Shown: positions 11,467 to 22,693 of the stretch, in pieces | How positions within the stretch are numbered: the first letter of the stretch is position 1 | Layout: every line of letters starts with the position of its first letter | Origin: Pelodera strongyloides | Taxonomy: Eukaryota > Nematoda > Chromadorea > Rhabditida > Rhabditidae | Assembly (NCBI GenBank): GCA_036852015.1 | Contig: JAANDG010000737.1 | Location: 1-64,000, forward strand | Reading direction: 5' to 3' | Length of the DNA stretch: 64,000 nucleotides | Program-made: the position numbers and the translations under genes | The notes under the pieces: generated by a model | The model's database searches: none | Seen by the model: only the letters and a program-made list of their open reading frames with translations | Told to the model about the DNA's origin: nothing

Positions 11467-11720
11467 TCTTATTATATAAAAGAGTAACTGTAGCGTTATT
11501 TGCATACCGATGTGCGTTACGGAAACGCAAAATTTCGACAATTGTTCCGCGTGTTCGGGTATAAAAAGAGTTTCGCAGAACAGTATCGAAGCATGCATAG
11601 GCAATTGTTTCCTATTATGTGAATTTCTTATGATACGTTTGAAACTTTGTATATAAGTATGCCCATGCTAAACCAATCATATTTCCATGTAAGTTGCCTC
11701 AGGCGCCGTGAGCCGACTGG
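11467..11720 (+). mobile_element. Short Helitron-like element (254 bp)
   Basis: Begins A|TCTTATTATATAAAAGAG and ends with the hairpin-forming GCCTCAGGCGCCGTGAGCCG, then CTGG|T. Insertion between A and T, a 5' TC and a 3' CTRR with a preceding hairpin are the Helitron hallmarks. There is no coding capacity, so it is non-autonomous. A second Helitron-like 3' end (GAGAGCCCATTAGGGCTC, then CTGG|T at 11804) follows at once, so this may be a nested pair. Confidence 0.65.
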
Positions 11721-12329
11721 TATTAAATAAAAAAATGTTGTTTATCTCGTGAGCCTGACCCTTTAAGTAGGAGGAGAGCCCATTAGGGCTCTTCATCCAA
11801 CTGGTATATGAATAAGTTAATGGGGGCATCGGTCGAGAGTTAATTGCAAATGAACCCTATTGACAATAACCGCATGCTAGGGCGCTATCCTTTGCATGAC
11901 AACTCCGCGAGCTGATTTTGCAGTAAGTTTGGGAACTCAAGCAGAGAAATAACACGTTTGCTCATATTGTAATCTTGTTTACTTTATTTACGTATGAATA
12001 AAGATTAGTGCACCCCTGTTTGGGACCAACTAGAGCTCTACAATACAACAAAAGACAGTGGTAGAAAATTGAAAGCGGTACAAGTAAAACATAATAAAGA
12101 AGTAACAGTGAGAACGCGAGATGATCCTTTTGTTGCTATACAGCTATGCTTATACTATTACATAAACAAAGATAGCGTGTAGGTATAAGAGAGGCTTTGT
12201 TGCTTTGTAAATTGATGTGATAATTAGAAGATTTTTTTCACATAATGAGATTCAGATGCATATTATAAAGTCAAGCAAGGGAATTGTCAAGCAAAAATTG
12301 GCCCGGTGAAGCACTATTTTTACTTGAAT

Positions 12330-13130
12330 TTAAAGGGATGGGGTCATTTAAAATCGCTCCTTTGTTTATTTTTGATATGTATTGTAAACACCAGATAAAT
12401 CATAATCAGTCCAAAAAGTTTCCAAATCACGGATCCCCCAGTTTGTAGTTTGCTGATATAGGTTAGAGATCGGGAGCTACTTTCTATTCGACAGCTGGTG
12501 CACTGTAACCTGCAACTCCGTTAATGAATCCCGAGCATTTTCCGAGAAACTGCGTTTCCGAGGATTTTTCCGAGGAATCTCCGAGTATTCTCCGAGAAGA
12601 TTCTCGGAAAAGGCTCGGAAACTTTGAGGTTCTCGGGCCGAGCTCGGAAAATAGGCGGGCCGAGCTCGGGAGCCGTCTGTTTGTCCGTTTCCGAGCTTTT
12701 CCCATGGATTTTCCGAGCTTTTTCCGACAGACTTTGCATTTCCGAGCTTTTACCGACTAAAAACCTAGTGGGAAACTAGTAAAAAACTAGCTGGTTTTTT
12801 CGCGGGCCGAGCTCGGAGACAAATATCATAGCAGGAAATACCGCTATAGGCCCGCAAAGAGAGTCAAAGATTGATAAATATGTTGAGATAACGACAAAGT
12901 TAGAGAGCGGTTTATCTTTCTTTGCCTAATGGCGTTATTTTCGACTAGAGTGCACCATGGAAGGGGATTCATATCAAGTCTAGCAAATCAGCATAGCACC
13001 AATATCAGCAAACTACAGACTCTGGGATCCTTGATTTGGAAACTTTTTGTACTGGGTGTGATTTATACGGGGTTTACAATACATATCAAAAATAAACAAA
13101 GGGCCATTTGAAATGACCCCATCTCTTTAA
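12330..13130. mobile_element. 800-bp TTAA palindromic element with TTTCCGAG repeat core
   Basis: TTAAAGGGATGGGGTCATTT is mirrored by AAATGACCCCATCTCTTTAA, flanked by TTAA. The outer arms (about 150 bp) pair well. The core (12530-12830) is packed with TTTCCGAG/CTCGGAAA units in both orientations. The right end lies 31 bp beyond the gene B stop codon, so gene B's 3' UTR probably runs into it. Confidence 0.75.
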
Positions 13131-13161
13131 GCAATTTTATGTATCAACGCTGCCGAATGAA

Positions 13162-14127
13162 TTATATGTACCTAATAAGGAACGCCAACGACCACAACAA
13201 AATTGATAATGCAAGGGGAAACGCTCCAACAATCGAGTTCGCTTCACATTTCTTCCTTTTACTTTTAGGTATTTCGTTGATCTTTTCTCGGAGCGCCTTA
13301 ATGGGTCAGCACATTATAACCTTAATTCGCCAGCAATTTTCTGTCACGAATACAATTAGGGGCTACCCCTACTCCAAACGTGCGCTATCTTTTAGATCAC
13401 CGAACTCTGATAGAGTATTTATGTTACACTTTCGCGCGAATTCGCCGCGAAAGTACCATCCAAGTTGACTTTTCCATTTTCGCGCAGTTTTACATTAGGT
13501 GTATGCAAAACACGCCGCAGGTGTATGTAAATTTCTTACTGTATGTAAAATTCGAGTAGTTTCCCACTATAGAAGCTGCAATAACATGGATGATACTTTC
13601 GCATGCGAAAGTGCGCGAAAACTTAACATAAATTTGTTCCGTATTTCCAAAGTGACCACGATCGTTCAGCAAAACGAAATTAAAACATACCTGACAATAA
13701 AAATTTGGTTCGGTTAAAGGGGTGCATCGTTTCCTATATAATACAGAAGGTTCCTTTGGATGCTGAAAATAATATGTCAAGTCAATTTGGAGAGCAGTAT
13801 TTTTTGTAATGAACTAAATTCGTGTGTATGTGCGCAGCTTGAGAATAAAATACAAATTAATAAGCCCGTTTATCATTTATCAGTCTGCATGGCTATGGGA
13901 TCGCTTATGAAGAAGCTCACCCATTGTCTTCGCAGATGTCCTTTTAACATTGTATAAGAAGTATTGTTGACCGTTTTCATAAAGCGTTCCAAAGTTGTCG
14001 GCGCTTCTAAAGCTTGTGTCGCTTGGTTCATTAATTGAATCCACCCGGGCAGTGTCTCACATACTTTTGATGCCGCGCTATAGAAAGTTCGGTTTTGATC
14101 ATAATGTTGACAAACTGCTCGAAGAGT
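13162..14127 (-). CDS. Gene B: GPI-anchor-type member of the clustered family, 3' exons
   Basis: Family not recognised. Three exons fit without any frame problem. Exon 14127-13921 (69 codons) starts after TTTCTTCCAG with TLRAVCQHYDQNRT, carries VCETLPGWIQLMNQ and ends KGHLRRQW before GTGAGC. Exon 13762-13691 (24 codons) starts after TTATTTTCAG with HPKEPSVLYRKRC and ends FYCQ before GTATGT. Exon 13296-13162 encodes ALREKINEI...KKCEANS, then a hydrophobic IVGAFPLALSILLWSLAFLI, the tail RYI and TAA. All exons are phase 0 and align with genes C and D. The last exon looks like a GPI-attachment signal (cleavage near CEANS) or a short membrane anchor. The signal peptide and 74-nt exons were not found upstream. 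They may be displaced or lost, in which case this is a gene fragment. Confidence 0.7.
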
Positions 14128-14679
14128 CTGGAAGAAATATTGTTATCGACATCACTGTAAATAGTTACAAAATAAAAACTTGGAGCTAATACAGTTTTCT
14201 GTGTGCAAATGCATACCTGAGGGGGATTTTTTAACCTTAACCTGTTTATGGACATATACATGTATGAAACGTAAATAAACAGTTACGCCTAGACACCTGA
14301 AAATGGATGCGCGCGGCTACCCACACGATGCACTTATTGTTAGCTACGATGTTGGTGGTTGGGCGCGCAATCCTCAAAAGAGTAGCGCGCGCACCGATCT
14401 CAGAAGATATTGTGAAACGTAATCTCGGCGTACGCATCGAGCCGTTGCCAAAATGGCAGCAAACCGCACGCTGCCGCACCTTCCAAGCGGAATAGACGTC
14501 CTTCTAACAAGGGCGAAACTCGGCCAATAGGTAACTTATGAAAAATCTGCCGATGCCACACGATAAGCAATATATAAGGTAAGATTTTATAAGAAAGATT
14601 GTCTCAGGAACACCTTTCGCAAGCGAGATAAGTTTTATTTCGGTCATTGTCACAGGCTGCCAGAAATGTGATTTCAATC

Positions 14680-14752
14680 GTCGTTTAGTGTAGTGGATAG
14701 GGCTTCTGACTGCTAAAAGGAAGGTCACGGGTTCGAATCCACGCTGTGGACA
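14680..14752 (+). pseudogene. tRNA-like sequence
   Basis: A perfect A-box (TAGTGTAGTGG, 14686-14696) and B-box (GGTTCGAATCC, 14730-14740) at near-normal spacing. The anticodon loop is four bases too long and the acceptor and T stems pair poorly. Probably a pseudogene or the Pol III promoter of a SINE. Confidence 0.5.
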
Positions 14753-14760
14753 TTATTTTT

Positions 14761-15427
14761 GCATTTACAACTGTGATAGTTTTTACATTTTAAAACTTAA
14801 ATTATGGATGTATAGAGTAATTGTTTCGCGTCTGTTCTACTTTAATAGTGTTCATAACACCTTTATGCACTATTTAAGTTAAAAACGGAAAGAAAGGAAA
14901 GTTATAGACGGAAAGAAAAGAATAAGCGATGGTGGTTGGGTGCGCGATGCGCGGCATACCCGAGCACGTAGAATGTATTCTCTACCGTAAAGAGTTACTA
15001 AGTAATTAAACAAGGTGTTTTTGGTAATATGGAAATATACAAAAAGTGAATAATTTAGAGTGTTGCCTCAATGAGAAAATTACGGGTCAAAACAGAGAAC
15101 AATTCATATATGAATACCTTTCTGCAAGCCATTGAAAGCACAGCAGTTTTCACGAAATAATATTTTTACTTCGAGCAGGACAAAAAATTGCTGTTCCGTG
15201 TCGCTTCTATATCTACTCAAGGGTTCTTTTTAGGTAGTCTCGTCTTAGTGTCCAACAACATGATTACTTACTTTTATATTTAAACAAATAAAATAAAATA
15301 GTGAATGTTTTAACACACCTAGGTTTTAACAAACGAGTTTACACATGGGAACGCCATTTTGTAGGCATAGCTATGACACGGCAATTATAATGACCGGACA
15401 CTCCGTATTATCGTACATTTGCTTTTT
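14761..15427. other. No recognisable feature
   Basis: AT-rich DNA between the tRNA-like sequence and the next TTAA element. I see no convincing exon. The missing 5' exons of gene B were looked for here without success. Confidence 0.3.
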
Positions 15428-15792
15428 TTAAAGGGAATATGTATGCCCTTTTTGAAGTTAAGCTGTATTAATAGAATGTGTGTTCCTCATTAAGGAAACA
15501 ACAACAAAAATGGTTAAAAGTTTCCCATTTAAAAGAAAATGATTTTCAAAGTTCATCTTTTCCATAGTAAACGCGTTATTTGACCCCCTGGCTTACACGG
15601 CAGTGCTGATGGAGCAAAAAATTTAGCATATGTGCATACATCGGCATATAGCATGCAACAGCGACATATTTGCATGCAAATGAGAATATTCGAATTTACA
15701 TATTCAGTCGCCTACTTAAATTCATGTCTGGTGTGGAAACTCTAGTTTCGCAGTTGTTTTGCTCATTTTGAGTGCCTACATATTCCCTTTAA
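15428..15792. mobile_element. 365-bp TTAA MITE, GGGAATATGTATGCC family, copy 1
   Basis: Bounded by TTAA at both ends (TTAAAGGGAATATGTATG / CTACATATTCCCTTTAA). The body, including CCATAGTAAACGCGTT and GGCAGT, matches 27552-27911 along its length. Confidence 0.8.
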
Positions 15793-16210
15793 GTAGTATA
15801 AAAATGTTTTTTATGTATAAAAATGTTTTTTTTTATCTCGTGAACCTGACTGCCTGATCCTTTCAGAGGCGATATGCGAAAAGCTAACGTGCGTTAGCAA
15901 ATATCAGGTGTGAATATCACATGCTAGTCTTTTTTTTAAGTAAATATGTACACCGTCAAAATGCACAAAACAAGCCCAAAATTATTATTTGCACTTTTGC
16001 AGTTTATTCCTATTCAATTTATTTAATTTATACGCCCGGCGTACCGCTCGGGCGCCGCTGACACGCCCGAGCGGTACGCCGCAAGCATTCATGCAACCTT
16101 CGTAACGTGCATGTGAGCGCTCCACAAAGGTTCGCTGTGCTCGAGTGTTCTTTGAATCCTGTCTCTCGGCCATACTAATCCGCTCTCTTGTGCATGTGCA
16201 TATGTGTCTA

Positions 16211-16476
16211 ATTGTACAATGCACAGCATTGCCGCATTGCCACATTGCCGCACAGTGACCGCAAAAGTTGCCGCACGCCCAGGAACACCGCAAAAGGGAA
16301 AAAAACACCGCAAAAAGTTTGCGTGCACCGTACGGTGACCGCAAGAATAGGATATATGCCGCATGGTTGCCGCAAAAACATGTGGTGCAGCACTTCTATG
16401 TACGCAGTTTTTTTATGACAAACCTTTTAAAGCGAATATGTAAGCTGTCAAAACGCGCAAATCTTACTTCAAACTA
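16211..16476. repeat. Dispersed GCCGCA-rich repeat, copy 1
   Basis: Reverse complement of about 18804-19098 (CAATGCACAGCATTGCCGCA, GACCGCAAAAGTTGCCGC, CGAATATGTAAGCTGTCAAAA). Runs of TGCCGCA and GACCGCA units give it an unusual composition. A TTAA-type terminus (TTTTAAAGCGAATATG) lies inside. Confidence 0.65.
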
Positions 16477-16689
16477 GCATTTCCAACCCAGACGTGTAAA
16501 TAGATGGCTCAATATGAAATTCGAATATTCGAACTTGCATGCTGAATAATGCTGCTTGTCGCTATCTGCATGTATATTTAAAAAAAAATTCCATTGAGCC
16601 CACGATGTATGGCACCGGATCAAGTAACGCGTCTTCACTCTAACATCTTGTGTGATGGAGCTCATAGATATGAGTGAACCCATTTGGTG

Positions 16690-17220
16690 ATGACCCACAG
16701 TTTTTTTTCCTGAGCTAACCTATTTGGTGACCAATTCGTGGCCATGTGGTGACCACGTTTCATCGAAAACCGTCACCAACTGGTCATCTCTCACAATCAG
16801 GTCGACCAAATGGTTATTTCGGTGAAAGCAACCATTTGTTGACGGGCCAGCAACTATGGCTTTTTTCTGTGACTTCGAAAACTATTCCGTTTTCCTGTGG
16901 ATTCAGTCGATTCAGATATCCGGATACTTCATCACTTCCCATAGCGTGTGCAAATAAGGGCATGAATAGTGACGCAGATGATAAGGATACGGCCACGGCC
17001 ACGGGGTACATCCTGGACTCGAGCCAAACTGCCAACGGCAATTTGTGCTAATCAGTTTTTTGGCATTGGCCCAAGGTCTAAGGCGTTGTTTGGCTCTCGT
17101 CCAGGATGTACAACGGCATCCCTACTCTCTGCGTCTCCCTTCTTACCCCTATATGCACATGCTAGTGGTGGTGATAATCGCTGGATATCTGAATCGATAT
17201 CACCTAATGTGATCTCTCAA
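16690..17220. repeat. GGTGACCA-type repeat and adjoining fold-back
   Basis: 16690-16890 (ATTTGGTGACC, GGTGACCACGTTTCATCGAA) is related in reverse orientation to 48600-48800. About 16890-17215 is a partial palindrome (CGATTCAGATATCC against GGATATCTGAATCG). Confidence 0.5.
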
Positions 17221-17329
17221 GGGGGGAAATCATAGATACACGTAATGTTTCTATTGGAAAACGTTGAACATTCAGAAGAGAAGGCATTAGAGGGAAAAGG
17301 ATCGTAAAGAGCGAAAGAAGCTTCACGCT

Positions 17330-17565
17330 TCACGCCACGGAAAAAAAAAACGAAATAATTGCGGAAACAACAGAAAACCGTCGCTGGCTCGTCAGAAAAT
17401 GGTTTTGGCCGGAAACCCACTTCATGGGAAACCAGAACCCCGATATGGCCCCGATCAGGTCACTCGAAAAATCGGGGCTTAATCGATGAAAATTTGTCAG
17501 TTGTCCGGGTATTCCACACACAGATGCCCATGGTATTCCATGATTGCCCGGGCATAAAAAATTTA
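17330..17565. repeat. Mixed repeat fragments
   Basis: Contains CCCCGATATGGCCCCGATCAG (related to the 43.4-43.9 kb element) and GGTATTCCATGATTGCCCGGG (one unit of the 42.5-kb minisatellite), showing a chimeric origin. Confidence 0.5.
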
Positions 17566-17617
17566 CCTTGTTGGTTTGTGGGTTGGTCCGTAATTGTCGT
17601 AATACGAGTGATTGTTA

Positions 17618-18098
17618 TTAAAGGGATGGGCTCACTACAAAATCACCTTGTTTTTATGCTTTAGTTTGATTGTACAAAGGTAAACTTAAACAAAGAGCAT
17701 AAAAAAAGTTTCTTGAATTACTCCCTAGGGAAGATATTAGGTAAAAAGGGTGAGTATTGATCTTTTTTCCGATAACGTGAGTAAACAAGATAAACTAGGG
17801 AAGCTAAGATATATGGCTGAAACACACTGTTTTGAGCAAAATAAACTGTAGTTTTCATCGCTTATTTTACTTAAAACAATGAAAAACAGTGTGTTTCAGC
17901 CATAGCTCTTAGCTTCCCTAGTTTATCTTGTTTACTCACGTTATCGGAAAAAAGATCAATACTCACCCTTTTTACCTAATATCTTCCCTAGGGAGTAATT
18001 CAAGAAACTTTTTTTATGCTCTTTGTTTTATTTTACCTTTGTACAATCAAAAGAAAGCATAAAAACAAGGTGATTTTGTAGTGAGCCCATCCCTTTAA
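17618..18098. mobile_element. 481-bp near-perfect TTAA palindrome, GGGCTCACTACAAAATC family, copy 1
   Basis: TTAAAGGGATGGGCTCACTA is mirrored by TAGTGAGCCCATCCCTTTAA. The arms pair almost base for base to a centre near 17856. The second copy is at 61865-62194. Confidence 0.9.
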
Positions 18099-18189
18099 AT
18101 GGTTGACAATTGCGGTTTCCTCCTTGATGAATTTGCTTACTTGCGCCACCTACATATTTAACTACACGTCTCTGTTGGAAATGCTAGCC

Positions 18190-18376
18190 GGTTTTTGCTA
18201 AAAATATCAGCCGGTTTTTGAAGCGCATCTCAAGTATCAGCATTCTTATGCAGTTATGCTAAAAGGGGTCTATTGGGGTCTATTTTTTATTCAAATTTAC
18301 GCTCATTTACATATGAAGCATAAGAAAGCAGCGAGTACAGGATGCGTTTCAAAAACCGGCCAGTATTTCGCTTTAA
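18190..18376. mobile_element. CCGGC-family MITE (copy 1 of 8)
   Basis: Ends match GCGAAATACCGGCYGGTTTTT GAAACGCATC and its complement; here the right end is GTTTCAAAAACCGGCCAGTA then TTCGCTTTAAA. Other copies are at about 23432-23625, 30133-30298, 38993-39121, 41860-41926, 53417-53597, 57857-58041 and 60150-60333. Confidence 0.7.
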
Positions 18377-18803
18377 AGGATCGCAGTCACTACAAATTCG
18401 TATTTTTTATTCGCTTTTCATTAATTGTTCAAGTATGTGAAGAAAACGACGATTCCAGCGCCAAAGTACGGCAAAACGAACTCAGGGAGAGAAATCCCTG
18501 TTTATGACTTTTACTTATATACCGTAGTTTATAATTGCCCGTATAGAGTTTCATAATAAATACCCTGCAGTGATAAACCACGCGCCAGGTGTAACACTGC
18601 AGGCTGTTCACTCTCCAAGTACCCCTGGCAATTGCATATATGCACCGGCGTCGGTCATTTATCAAAACTCATTCTCATTGATTTCTCTCCCTGAGTTCCC
18701 TTTTATGTGGATTTTTATGGGCTGCATATTGTTTTATAAATCTGCTTGCATCTAATAAAAATCGAATAAAAAAGTTGATTTTGAAGTGACTGCCTTCCTT
18801 TAA
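18373..18803. mobile_element. 431-bp TTAA element, CAGTCACT family, copy 1
   Basis: TTAAAGGATCGCAGTCACTAC to GAAGTGACTGCCTTCCTTTAA. Almost identical, inverted, to 35287-35716. It shares its left TTAA with the preceding CCGGC-family MITE. Confidence 0.85.
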
Positions 18804-19098
18804 GGTCAGTTTTGCGCATTTTGACAGCTTACATATTCGCTTTAAAAGGTTTGTCATAAAAAAGGTGTGCGTATATAGAAGTGCTGCACCACTTGTTTTT
18901 GCGGCAACCATGCGGCATACATCCTATTCTTGCGGTCACCTTGCGGTTCACGCAAACTTTTTGCGGTCATCGTGCGGTCACCGTGCTGTGCTTTGTGGTG
19001 TTTTGCCCATTTTTGCGCTGTTCCTGGGAATGCGGCAACTTTTGCGGTCACTGTGGGGCAATGCGGCAATGCGGCAATGCTGTGCATTGTACAATTAG
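18804..19098. repeat. Dispersed GCCGCA-rich repeat, copy 2
   Basis: Reverse complement of 16211-16476; see there. Units of TGCGGTCACCGTGC and AATGCGGC predominate. Confidence 0.65.
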
Positions 19099-19099
19099 C

Positions 19100-20605
19100 C
19101 TTTGTACCATACCCAAGCTTAGGTATGGTCATTATAGGCGAACGGCAAAGCTGTGAACTTACCGAAGTTACACGCTTCAACAGCACTAAAAAATAACTGT
19201 ACAGGACAGAAAAAAAATCAATAGTGGTACTGTAACCGTTTTAACGAATAAGTGTAAATTATTGCCGAAAATTAATGAGCGGTTCAGCGTCTAAAAAATA
19301 ATGTAAACTTCAAATAATATTATCACAATATACTGTTTACTCTGTGCAAAATGCGCTGTCAATGGCATTTTTTTTAAAGAAGTATACAATATGAAAACAA
19401 AGTGTAGCTTGCATCTTGTTATTATCAAAGTGTTAGCCCGCACGTGTTTATCATCAAATAATCTATTTTCAAATTGATAGGCCCTGCGCGAACTTGGCGC
19501 CTCACACGTACACAGTATATTTTGATCTTTTCAATCTCTTTCTATTTTACACACAGAAGAAGGCGTTATGTTTCAGCAACAAACCATAAGAGACGCACTT
19601 CACTTTGCACCCAGTCAGCCTTACACAATTTATTGTCACATTATCTGAATTACTTATGACAAGTTTGAAGCTTTGTATATAAGTATGCCCATGCTAAACC
19701 AATCATATTTCCATGTAAGTCGCCTCAGGAGCCGTGAGTCGACTGGTATATAATATAGGTGTGCGTCATATAAAATGATAAGTTTGGCAAATTAAGCCAC
19801 ATATAACGATAAGCTTGATGTTCCTTGATAAGAAAAGAGCAACAACTTGCTGCACCAATTAGGCGATTTGTGGATTTTTGTGTGCGTAGTCACTGCACGT
19901 ATCTTTGCAAATTTTGGTAAAACTTGTGTGGTACATAATGCGGAAAATAAGATAAAGCACCGTTCATTGTATCGCAATGCCCTAAATGTAAAACAAAAAG
20001 CTGGGATTACATATAGTAGTAGGCACCGCTACGGCACACATAAGCTGCGCTGCGACGAGCTCGTGCAACGGGTGTTACTGCACGATATTTGTTGGGACAA
20101 ACTGTTCAGATGAACAAAATATATTTCGCAAAATGAAAGATTATACCGTACTATCCAAAACGTAGCGTTTATATGTATCTGGTTATTCGTCCTTTTATAG
20201 ACCCTGACTAACCAATTCCAAGTTCCTGCTTGCCGCCTACCCGGGTAATTTGATAAATAAATAGTGCAATCGTAAACCGTGCCCATGTGCAACAAGAGTA
20301 TCGAGAAAACAGTAAATTGTGCCGAACACATATTTTTAGTCCTAATTGTAAGTAGAGACGGAAAAATATCTTTGCATTACACAATTGTATTTCCTCGACG
20401 TAACCTTGCACTATTTTAAAACATTGTTTATTTAATTTTCACTAGAATTTCGATTGCACGTTGTAAAGTATGAACTGGTGTTGCAGGCTTCCTTGGGAGC
20501 TGCAATAACTTCAACATGTTTACACACGTAGCACTAACATAGCGTAGCAAATGATTTATTGTCTGTCCATTGATAAACGCCCCAAATAATGTGGTTTACA
20601 AGAAG
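19100..20605. repeat. 1.5-kb dispersed duplication, copy 2
   Basis: Direct copy of 765-2299. It includes a Helitron-like end (GTGAGTCGACTGG|T near 19744) and the 88-codon open frame (19847-20113). Confidence 0.8.
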
Positions 20606-21388
20606 TTGATAGAACATGGAAATCGCAATCGGGTACATGGAAGCGAAAACAGGTAAGCGGGCATATATGATCCAAATCTAACTGTAAAAGACCAGCGTCC
20701 CTTTTGTACCTCATTATCATCATCGTAACTAGATGTTACAGTTCACGACGCAGCCACAAACAACAGCTAACCAATAACTAACCAATAATAATATGAAACA
20801 ATAGCTAACCAACAACAATAACCTTTACAAGGCAAAGAATTCGGGACGTTTCTTAATAGGAAATGTCATCATTCTCTAACTACAAACTCCTTATGTATCC
20901 AAGGAGTAAATAATCTTCTCAAAACAACGAACGTTTGCTTCTAACTTCTAATCGTCGTGTATTGTAGGCGAACTTATCAGCGGAACCCACCCCAATTTCA
21001 ACATCGTGAAAAGAATTCAGAATAAAGAGAATAAATGTAGATTGAAAGTTCAATAGAAAGTTGACGCGAGTTTAACTAATTTGCACTCAATGTAAGGGAA
21101 ACAAGAAAATCATTCAAGTCTGGTAGACAATTAGTTAAGTATAATAGCAGGTAGCAAGACTAGAGGTATACATTCATGTACAACAAAAGAATACTGCAAG
21201 ACAGTTTTCAATTAAGCACTCAGACATAGTAATATAGTAATGCCGAACATTTCTAAAATCCAGTAACATCCTCAATCAGTGCCGATAAAAAAAGACGACC
21301 ACTTTCAAAATAAACAGTGCTGCCATCTTCGTCGATTCATCTGCTGCACTCGACACTTTAGGATAAACCTGATATAGTAATTATTAAA
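20606..21388. other. No recognisable feature
   Basis: AT-rich unique-looking DNA. I saw no exon with matching phase and no inverted repeat. Confidence 0.3.
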
Positions 21389-21600
21389 GGGATAGGTTCA
21401 CCTCGAATTGCACCTTTTTTATAATTTCTATTGATAGTATGACCTATGACGGTCAAGATGCGAAAATTGCAGCAAATTTCCTTTGCTCAAAGGCTAAACT
21501 ACCTCGAATTAATAAAACAACTGGCCTACCGTAGGCTGTCTTTACCAGTCCCGCGCAGGACAATTGTGGCAATTAGCCAAACAGCTGGTATTAATGGCGA
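21389..21600. mobile_element. One-ended GGTTCACC-family element, copy a
   Basis: Left end TTAAAGGGATAGGTTCACCTCG. The body matches the reverse complement of 26806-27015 (ATTAATAAAACAACTGGCCTAC). The right TTAA is missing. Confidence 0.6.
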
Positions 21601-21924
21601 ATAGCCAGACACGAATCAAGACCAACAACAAACTAGAATGATTGAATTAGAATTTTGAAAATATAAGTATTTTTATTATTATTATAAAGCTTAATGGCCT
21701 TATAATCAGTAGTACGCGACTGGGCTAACAACTCAGCCAAATGAGTGGGCGTGAGAATGACACGGCATAGTGTGGCGAAAGCAAAAATCTCGAATCCTGC
21801 CCTTGAAATCTCCTAACATTCCACGACCATTTTAGCACCTGGGAATAATCATTCCCACTCACATAACAAACGAAAAAAATAAACCACTATACCATTACGA
21901 GAATTGCCCACAACGCTAAACTTT

Positions 21925-22090
21925 GACAGCGCGCCGCGCAGATATGGCGGGTGCGCGGCGAAGAAAAAGACGGTGCGCCACAGGCACGCTGCGCACCCAC
22001 TTCCGCGCCCAGGCTTCGCCAGACCTGCGCCCAGAATTCGCCGCGAATGCGCCCAGTCTGCGCCAGAATAAAAAAATCGGGCGTGAAATA
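21925..22090. repeat. GCGCC-rich inverted-repeat block
   Basis: Short GC-rich block (GCGCCGCGCAGATATGGCG, CGCGCCCAGGCTTCGCCAG) similar in style to 25695-25870. The long minus-strand open frame here reflects composition, not a gene. Confidence 0.4.
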
Positions 22091-22693
22091 TCCACAGCAG
22101 GTTCGATTCGACAAATAATATACAGCAATAGTACAGAAAATAATAATAACACACATTATACACCCTAAAGAGTAGTCACAAAGAATACAAGCACATAAAT
22201 GTTTATTCCAGGGGCACAGAAAGAGAAACATGATAAGAAAATGTAGCAAAAACGGGTGAAAAGATTTCACAATATATAAAGCAAATTAATATTAAGCTAA
22301 TCATGCTAAAACTATACACATACATCACGTAGTATATGCTCCGATAACCGGCAAAGAACTACGGTCTGTTGTTTATGTGTAAAAGAAGCACACTCCACGT
22401 AATATGTATATGTAGTTGGACAACTGGTATTGTTACGTTCAACAATCATTTCAGAAAAATGATGAGACATCATATTTAAAGTGTCAATAAGCTAATTGAA
22501 AACATTATAGTTATAGTTGTACTGATCCACAGATCTACAGTCCTTGGCAGTACAAAGTACAACCATAAATGCTTTACTTGCTATGAGGTTCCGGTTCTTC
22601 GTTTTTTTACTAATAAGTTGCAATCTATCGTAGACTAACTGAATATATACAGAGCACGAAGTAAAGCAATAATAATAGTCCCTTATATTTTAG

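Noticed and set aside
16814..17041. Minus-strand frame starting with a signal-peptide-like MYPVAVAVSLSSASLFMPLF
   Set aside because: It lies in one arm of a fold-back (16890-17215). There is no donor in phase and no similarity to the signal exons of genes A, C, D or E.
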